Assembly: GCA_900550005.1 (NCBI GenBank)
Contig: URQL01000045.1
Coordinates: forward strand, 1 to 10,908
Source of the DNA: an uncultured Erysipelotrichaceae bacterium
GTDB taxonomy: Bacteria > Bacillota_I > Bacilli_A > Erysipelotrichales > Coprobacillaceae
Direction: 5' to 3'
Length of the DNA: 10,908 nucleotides
The position numbers and the translations under genes are program-made. Positions 6,071 through 10,908 of this stretch are shown here, piece after piece. Positions within the stretch are counted from its first letter, which is position 1. Each line of letters opens with the position of its first letter. Under the pieces are notes generated by a model. That model was not told where the DNA came from. It searched no databases and worked only from the letters and a program-made list of their open reading frames with translations.

Positions 6071-6140
6071 TATTACTTACCTGTTGTTTCTTTAATCACT
6101 TGTTGATAATAATAGAAACTATCTTTTTTATAACGTTTTA
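6071..6140. repeat. Direct repeat, proximal copy inside the GH1 3' end (70 bp)
   Basis: This is the partner of 1501-1570. Here the sequence is the real 3' end of the intact GH1 gene, including its TAA stop at 6073-6075. A repeat formed from the 3' end of a gene, with the gene left intact on one side and a fragment on the other, is the usual footprint of integrative elements that insert at gene ends. Confidence 0.95.
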
Positions 6141-7464
6141 ATTCTTTAAGATCATCATTTGTGCGATCAACAAAAACCATACCATAACGTTTGTCCATAC
6201 CTTGTGATGAACTTAATAAATCAATAAATGACCATGGGTTAAATGAGAATAATTCTACTCCATCATCAATCGCATCAGACATTGCTTTAACCATTTCTTC
6301 AAAATAATGAATACGTTCTTGATCATGCACTCTTCCATCTTCTGTTAAAGTTTCTCTTGCAGACCAACCATTTTCAGTAATCATAATTGGTAAATGATAA
6401 CGTGCATATAGTCTTCTTAAAGCAAATCTTAATCCAACCCCATCACAATTCCAATTAAATTCACTATAAGGTGTATAAGGATTTTTATAATATTGATATT
6501 TTCCTTCAACAGCACGACTTTGACGAGGAAGTTCTGGTCCATTATATTCTCCATGCATATTTTCACCGACATATTGACCAATAACTTCTGTGACATACCA
6601 GTTGATGGCAATAAAATCAGGTCTTGCATTTGCTAATAATTCTTCGTCTTCTGGTAACATTTCAAACATTAATCCTTCTTTAGTAAGTTCATTAATAAAA
6701 TATTGAGGATATTTTCCATAATAATGAACATCAATTAAAGAAAAGACATGCATATCATCTTCTTGATAAGCTAACATCACATCATCTGATTTAAAAGTAG
6801 CAGGTAAACGTGTTGTATAAGAAATACAAGGCCCAATTTGTCCTGGTAAATTCATTGAATGATAAAGTTTAGTCACTAAAGCATGTGCAATATTCATATG
6901 ATGGAATGCTTGGAAAGCTTCTTTTTCTGTTTTTAATCCTTGGAAACCAGGAAGATGTGTAATTACCATTTGTTCGTTGATCGTTAACCAATATTTTACA
7001 CGATCACCAAAATTTTCAAAACATGCTTTACAATAATTGACAAAAGCGTCAATACATTTTCTTGATACAAAACCATTGTATTTTTCAATTAATACTTGTG
7101 GAAAATCAAAGTGATATAAAGTCACAATGGGTTCAATCCCATTGGCTAGTAATTCATTGATCACATCATTATAATAAGTTACAGCTTTAGGATTGACTTC
7201 ACCATCTCCATCAGGAATCATACGTGTCCAAGCAATTGAGAAACGGAAACTTTTTAATCCACATTCTTTCATTAATTGGATATCTTCTTTATAATGGTGA
7301 TAAAAATCAACGGCTACAGAACTATCTGCTAAACCATATTTATCACTTGCTGCTTTTAAACGTAAATCACTTACACTAAGTGATTTACCATCTGTCAAAT
7401 AAGCACCTTCTGCTTGAAATGCAGAAATACTTCCACCCCATAAAAAATTTTTTGGAAAACTCAT
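6073..7464 (-). CDS. GH1 6-phospho-beta-glucosidase
   Basis: A complete 463-residue glycoside hydrolase family 1 protein, the usual length, predicted to hydrolyse PTS-imported 6-phospho-beta-glucosides in the cytoplasm. It starts with FLWGGSISAFQAEG (7-20). The acid/base is E164 in TINEQ (the usual NEP here is NEQ) and the nucleophile is E364 in ITENGW. Near the C-terminus S418, K425 and Y427 in SSSQGMDKRYG match the S-x6-K-x-Y phosphate-binding pattern of 6-phospho-beta-glycosidases, which is why I prefer a phospho-substrate. A Shine-Dalgarno AGGAGAT sits 4 bases before the ATG. It lies 9 bases after the GH31 gene and is co-transcribed with it. No PTS transporter is in the window. Its last 70 bases or so form one copy of the direct repeat. 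Phospho-specificity is likely but not proven. Confidence 0.9.
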   Translation of the reverse strand: MSFPKNFLWGGSISAFQAEGAYLTDGKSLSVSDLRLKAASDKYGLADSSVAVDFYHHYKEDIQLMKECGLKSFRFSIAWTRMIPDGDGEVNPKAVTYYNDVINELLANGIEPIVTLYHFDFPQVLIEKYNGFVSRKCIDAFVNYCKACFENFGDRVKYWLTINEQMVITHLPGFQGLKTEKEAFQAFHHMNIAHALVTKLYHSMNLPGQIGPCISYTTRLPATFKSDDVMLAYQEDDMHVFSLIDVHYYGKYPQYFINELTKEGLMFEMLPEDEELLANARPDFIAINWYVTEVIGQYVGENMHGEYNGPELPRQSRAVEGKYQYYKNPYTPYSEFNWNCDGVGLRFALRRLYARYHLPIMITENGWSARETLTEDGRVHDQERIHYFEEMVKAMSDAIDDGVELFSFNPWSFIDLLSSSQGMDKRYGMVFVDRTNDDLKELKRYKKDSFYYYQQVIKETTGK

Positions 7465-7473
7465 TTTTATCTC

Positions 7474-9723
7474 CTACCTTTCAATAATTATTTCTTCATC
7501 AATGTGATATGTTTTTCCTTTATAAATAATATCATTATTTCCAGCAAATCCTTGAATTTTAACTTCAATTGAGTTTGCATCACTTGTTACTAAAATTGTT
7601 CCTTGTTGATTTTCATCATGAACAACTTGAGAAAGAATTTGTCCTTCTTGAATTTCATATAAACAAATATTCACATCTTCTAAATAAGCATGATCTGCAC
7701 TCTTTAATTGTTTACTTGTAACTAAAATCGTATTTTCTCTAGCAAGTAGTGGTAAAGTTGTATAATCATGATTTTCTTTTACCCAAGTAGGTCCTACATA
7801 AGTTTTATTTGTAAGAATATTCGTCCATGTACCTTTTGGCAAATAGTATTCTACGTTTCCTTTTTCATTTAGGATTGGCGCAACCATTAAGCTACTTCCT
7901 AACATATATTGTGTATCTAAAGTATGAGTTGTACGATCTTCATTAAATTCTAATGCCATTGCTCTCATCATTGGAATTCCTGTTTGATGTGTTAAATAAG
8001 CTTCACTATACAAATAAGGCATTAAAGCAACTTTTAATTTAGTAAACTTACGTGTAATAGCAACGGCTTCTTCATCAAATAACCATGGCACTTTATAATC
8101 TCCACTACCATGATATCTAGAATGGGTAGAAAGTAACCCAAATTGACTCCAACGTTTATAAAGATCTGGTGTACATCCATCTTCAAACCCACCAATATCA
8201 TGTGACCAATAACCAAATCCAGATAATGTGAAAGATAATCCACCACGAAGTGATTCAGCCATTGATGAATATTGAGATACACAATCTCCTCCCCAGTGAA
8301 CTGGGAATTTTTGTCCACCTACAGTGGCACTTCTAGCAAATAAACATGCTTCTCCTTTACCACGTTTTCTTTCTAATAATTCAAATACTGCTTCATTATA
8401 TAAATAAGTATAGTAGTTATGCATTAATACTGGATCGCTACCATCATAATATACAGCATCTTCAGGAATTCTTTCACCAAAGTCTGTTTTAAAACTATCT
8501 ACACCCATATCCATTAATTCTTCTAAATAACCTAAGTACCATTCTTTTGCTTTAGGGTTTGTGAAATCAACAATACCTTGTCCTGCTTGCCACATATCCC
8601 ATTGCCAAACACTACCATCAGCACGTTTTAAGAAGTAACCATTTTCCATTCCTTCTTTAAATAAACGTGATTTTTGTCCAATATAAGGATTGATCCATAC
8701 ACAGATTTTAACTCCTTTATCATGAATACGTTTCAACATATTCTTAGGATCTGGGAATGTTTTTTCATTCCATTTAAAATTACACCATTCAAATTCATCC
8801 ATCCAACAACAATCAAAATGGAATACATCTAAAGGAATAGCTCTTTCTAACATACCATCAATAAATTCATTCACTGTTTTTTCATCATAATTAGTTAGAA
8901 AAGAAGTAGATAACCATAAACCAAATGACCATTTAGGTGGTAATGAAGGTTTTCCTGTTAAAGTAGTGTAATTAACTAATACTTCTTTCATTGTTTTTCC
9001 TCCAACAAAATAGTAATGTAGTTTTTCTCCTTCATCACTAAATTGCACTTTGGATACTTTTTCAGATGCGATTTCATAGCTTACTTTACCGGTACTATTG
9101 ACAAAAATACCATAGTTTTCACTAGAAATATAGAAAGGAATATTTTTATAGCTTTGTTCACTTCCTGTTCCACCATCTTTATTATCAATATCAACAACTT
9201 GTCCATTTTTCACAAATGGTGTAAATCTTTCACCTAGTCCATAAATACATTCATGTGCTTGTAAAGTTAATTCTTCTTTCATATAAACTGTATCTTTTGT
9301 TTTAATATAACCTAATGATTTAAACAGGCTTGCTGTTTTAAGTTCCCCATCAAAGTAAAAACTTAATTCATAATGTCCTTTTGCTTTATCGACAACGACT
9401 TGTGCTTTTCCACTTGTTAAAGTTAGGGTAGCTTCTTGATCTTCAATTGTAACTTTTACGTCTTGTTTATTAATATCAAAATGAGGTTCTTTTTTATTTG
9501 AACCTAAATGGTGATAAGCTTTAATCCCAATCACATTTTCAATTGGCGAACTAATTTCAATTGTTAGCATTCCTAAATTTAAAGTATCTCCTTTACTTTG
9601 AATACTTTTAAATGGTGTATATAAAATAATACTATTATTTTCAATTTTATAATCATAAACTTCTATTGAATTCGATTGTTCAAATCCTTCTTTAAACATC
9701 CAATATCCATCTGTAAATTTCAT
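7474..9723 (-). CDS. GH31 alpha-xylosidase (YicI-like)
   Basis: A complete 749-residue GH31 protein. It should remove alpha-1,6-linked xylose from the non-reducing end of isoprimeverose or xyloglucan oligosaccharides in the cytoplasm. The nucleophile is D414 in FKTDFGERIP, the hallmark of the YicI alpha-xylosidase subgroup, and the acid/base is D480 in PVHWGGDC; both are two residues before their E. coli YicI counterparts (416 and 482). The N-terminal part (about 1-240) is the beta-sandwich, followed by the barrel from about 260 to 600 and C-terminal beta domains. No signal peptide is seen. A Shine-Dalgarno GAGGTG lies 7 bases before the ATG. The gene follows the RpiR regulator and precedes the GH1 gene, so removal of xylose is probably coupled to beta-glucoside cleavage. 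Another alpha-glycoside specificity is possible but less likely. Confidence 0.92.
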   Translation of the reverse strand: MKFTDGYWMFKEGFEQSNSIEVYDYKIENNSIILYTPFKSIQSKGDTLNLGMLTIEISSPIENVIGIKAYHHLGSNKKEPHFDINKQDVKVTIEDQEATLTLTSGKAQVVVDKAKGHYELSFYFDGELKTASLFKSLGYIKTKDTVYMKEELTLQAHECIYGLGERFTPFVKNGQVVDIDNKDGGTGSEQSYKNIPFYISSENYGIFVNSTGKVSYEIASEKVSKVQFSDEGEKLHYYFVGGKTMKEVLVNYTTLTGKPSLPPKWSFGLWLSTSFLTNYDEKTVNEFIDGMLERAIPLDVFHFDCCWMDEFEWCNFKWNEKTFPDPKNMLKRIHDKGVKICVWINPYIGQKSRLFKEGMENGYFLKRADGSVWQWDMWQAGQGIVDFTNPKAKEWYLGYLEELMDMGVDSFKTDFGERIPEDAVYYDGSDPVLMHNYYTYLYNEAVFELLERKRGKGEACLFARSATVGGQKFPVHWGGDCVSQYSSMAESLRGGLSFTLSGFGYWSHDIGGFEDGCTPDLYKRWSQFGLLSTHSRYHGSGDYKVPWLFDEEAVAITRKFTKLKVALMPYLYSEAYLTHQTGIPMMRAMALEFNEDRTTHTLDTQYMLGSSLMVAPILNEKGNVEYYLPKGTWTNILTNKTYVGPTWVKENHDYTTLPLLARENTILVTSKQLKSADHAYLEDVNICLYEIQEGQILSQVVHDENQQGTILVTSDANSIEVKIQGFAGNNDIIYKGKTYHIDEEIIIER

Positions 9724-9788
9724 CTAGTTTCACCTCTTTTTTTATTATAATCGTTATTTTACAAAAGCTCTTTCTTTTTTTGAAGAGT

Positions 9789-10562
9789 TTATTCATAGAC
9801 ATGAACACCACTGGTTTCATGTAGTCTAAATATGATTCTTTCATAAATACGCATAATCGCATATTTACCTAATCCATTTTCGTTATATTTACCACAATAA
9901 AGAATAGAATCAAAAATCTTTTCCCAATCTTCATTTTGACTTTGGGTAATCAATATTTTTTTGGCTGGCATCATAGCTAAAGTTTGTTGATTATTCACAT
10001 CATCATGAAGATGTAAAAAAGAACCACGTAAACTTGTAACAATGATTAAACTATCTTGATCAATACGCTTTAACCAATCTTGAGATATCTCTCCTACTGC
10101 AACAACCTCACTTAAAATGCCATGAGAAAAAAGTTGTTTTTGAAAATATAAAGCTGGATATTGAAAATCTCCATAACCTAATAAATAAATTTGTTTTGCT
10201 TTCCACATAGATTGAATAATTCGATCTAAAGATGAAAGTTCTACTTGTTCAATCATCTCCATATTTTCATTCATTTTAATCAAATAATCTCCTTTTTCAT
10301 GTTGGTTATTAATAGTAGGATAATATTGTTCTTCTTGATTTTGTAAAGATAATCTTAATGTCTTAAAATTTTTATAACCAATCAGTTGAAAAAAACGATG
10401 TAAAGTAGAGTCAGATACTAAACAGACTTGTGCCATTTCTTCTAAAGAATAATTTTCTATTTCTTTAATATGATAAAGCAATGTTCGTGCAATATGATAA
10501 TTGGTATCTTGTTTTATTGAACCATTAATATAAGTTAATAATTTATAAATAAATGATTGCAT
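9789..10562 (-). CDS. RpiR-family transcriptional regulator (HTH + SIS)
   Basis: A 257-residue regulator with the two-domain RpiR layout. An N-terminal helix-turn-helix (about 1-77; recognition region SLEEMAQVCLVSDSTLHRFF) is followed by a SIS phosphosugar-binding domain (about 105-235; IYLLGYGDFQ near the start, then SLIIVTSLRGS). It probably senses a sugar phosphate produced by this pathway and controls the operon in which it sits. The stop of the upstream esterase gene is one base before the ATG and no good Shine-Dalgarno is near the start, so translation probably depends on coupling. A 65-base gap precedes the GH31 gene. I could not identify an operator with confidence, so activator or repressor action is open. 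Confidence 0.88.
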   Translation of the reverse strand: MQSFIYKLLTYINGSIKQDTNYHIARTLLYHIKEIENYSLEEMAQVCLVSDSTLHRFFQLIGYKNFKTLRLSLQNQEEQYYPTINNQHEKGDYLIKMNENMEMIEQVELSSLDRIIQSMWKAKQIYLLGYGDFQYPALYFQKQLFSHGILSEVVAVGEISQDWLKRIDQDSLIIVTSLRGSFLHLHDDVNNQQTLAMMPAKKILITQSQNEDWEKIFDSILYCGKYNENGLGKYAIMRIYERIIFRLHETSGVHVYE

Positions 10563-10563
10563 A

Positions 10564-10908
10564 CTACAATTTAAACACCTGACTTCCTATATGATCTAGT
10601 ACTTCTTGATCTATTTTTGTAACATGACATTGATTGTTCCATCTCATTTCACATTGTTTTTGATTTAAAGGTAACCAATCTTTTTCTAAAACTTGTCCAT
10701 GTACAATAAATTCTACATAGTTTCTTCTCATTTGTTGACCTAATTGCTTAATCTTTGTTTTATCCTTAATATTAGGAAAATACTTATCTAATTTACTTTC
10801 ATCTTCTAAAGCAAGTATGTGATCAAAACAATGCATTGCTGGTAAAAGTCGCATACTATATAAATAGACTGTACTTCCCTGTTGGTTCATCATTTTAGCA
10901 AGTCGATA
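10564..10908 (-). CDS. Carboxylesterase type B, C-terminal fragment (partial)
   Basis: The reading frame is open from the window edge at 10908 to a TAG at 10564-10566. The visible ~114 residues resemble the C-terminal end of type B carboxylesterases: VYLYSMRLLPAMHCFDHILAL corresponds to the region with the catalytic histidine (HCFD), and RRNYVEFIVHGQV...WLPLN to the usual W-x-x-F-A-x-x-G-x-P...WP segment. An ATG at 10893 has no ribosome binding site and lies inside the domain, so I take it as internal and the true start as outside the window. In this operon the enzyme may remove acetyl or other ester groups from hemicellulose-derived oligosaccharides. The family call rests on a short region and is moderately certain. 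Confidence 0.65.
   Translation of the reverse strand, partial: YRLAKMMNQQGSTVYLYSMRLLPAMHCFDHILALEDESKLDKYFPNIKDKTKIKQLGQQMRRNYVEFIVHGQVLEKDWLPLNQKQCEMRWNNQCHVTKIDQEVLDHIGSQVFKL

Larger units (their letters stand above)
1501..6140. mobile_element. Putative inserted RiPP cassette flanked by 70-bp direct repeats
   Basis: The unit is the interval between the two repeats (about 4.5 kb between them) plus one repeat copy. It contains a non-coding region, a promoter, the peptide gene, a radical SAM gene and three ABC transporter genes. Three things support insertion: the repeats derive from the GH1 3' end, the internal genes (especially the two permeases) are visibly more AT-rich than the sugar operon or glnN, and the functions are unrelated to the flanking genes. 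No integrase, transposase or excisionase gene is visible, so it could be a decayed, satellite-like or trans-mobilised element, or the product of a single illegitimate or homologous recombination event. Insertion is well supported; mobility now is inference. Confidence 0.6.

Noticed and set aside
9731..9749. TATAAT at 9744-9749 as a promoter for the GH31 gene
   Set aside because: It is only 8 bases from the Shine-Dalgarno, so transcription would start at or inside the ribosome site, and no -35 box lies at a proper distance. Co-transcription with the upstream regulator is simpler.
9763..9787. Hairpin between the RpiR and GH31 genes as a terminator
   Set aside because: The stem is about 6 bp with a bulge and the T-run is short (CTTTTGT). 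At most it is a weak attenuator.
10564..10893. A complete small protein of 109 residues starting at ATG 10893
   Set aside because: The frame continues open to the window edge, the ATG has no ribosome site, and the residues match the interior of a carboxylesterase C-terminal domain, so it is a fragment of a longer gene.

Overview
The window is AT-rich bacterial DNA with every recognisable gene on the minus strand. Type III glutamine synthetase, an RpiR/GH31/GH1 sugar operon and strong Shine-Dalgarno sites with TTGACA/TATAAT promoters suggest a low-GC Bacillota gut anaerobe, perhaps of the Erysipelotrichales or Clostridia. The taxonomic placement is inference, not proof.

Layout from high to low coordinates, which is the direction of transcription: (1) 10908-6073 is a carbohydrate operon. 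It holds the C-terminal end of a type B carboxylesterase, an RpiR-family regulator, a YicI-like GH31 alpha-xylosidase and a GH1 6-phospho-beta-glucosidase, and it ends at a hairpin terminator (6006-6040). Together the genes suggest uptake and breakdown of xylose-substituted beta-glucosides, such as xyloglucan oligosaccharides or isoprimeverose. (2) 6005-1571 is a separate, more AT-rich cassette. It has about 350 bases of non-coding DNA, a strong promoter, a 32-residue peptide gene (5476-5574) too short for ordinary gene callers, a stem-loop, a radical SAM enzyme with a C-terminal auxiliary-cluster cysteine domain, an ABC ATPase and two ABC-2 permeases. This is the layout of a ribosomally made, post-translationally modified peptide (RiPP) locus: precursor, maturase, exporter or immunity pump. 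(3) 1570-1501 repeats the last 21 codons and stop of the GH1 gene, followed by a terminator. (4) 1425-1 is the promoter and first 445 codons of a type III glutamine synthetase, cut by the window edge.

Two observations stand out. The peptide gene and radical SAM gene look like an uncharacterised RiPP system whose predicted core (KAVAICSIIVTDD) has a single cysteine and no aromatic residue. It therefore cannot carry the Trp/Tyr/Phe crosslinks of many small radical SAM peptides. Second, the whole cassette lies between two direct repeats of 70 bases that differ at one position. One is the 3' end of the intact GH1 gene and the other is an orphan fragment 4,570 bases away. The cassette therefore appears to have inserted into the 3' end of the GH1 gene while restoring its reading frame, as integrative elements do, although no integrase is visible. 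Recombination between the repeats would cleanly remove the cassette and restore a GH1 gene, terminator and glutamine synthetase order.
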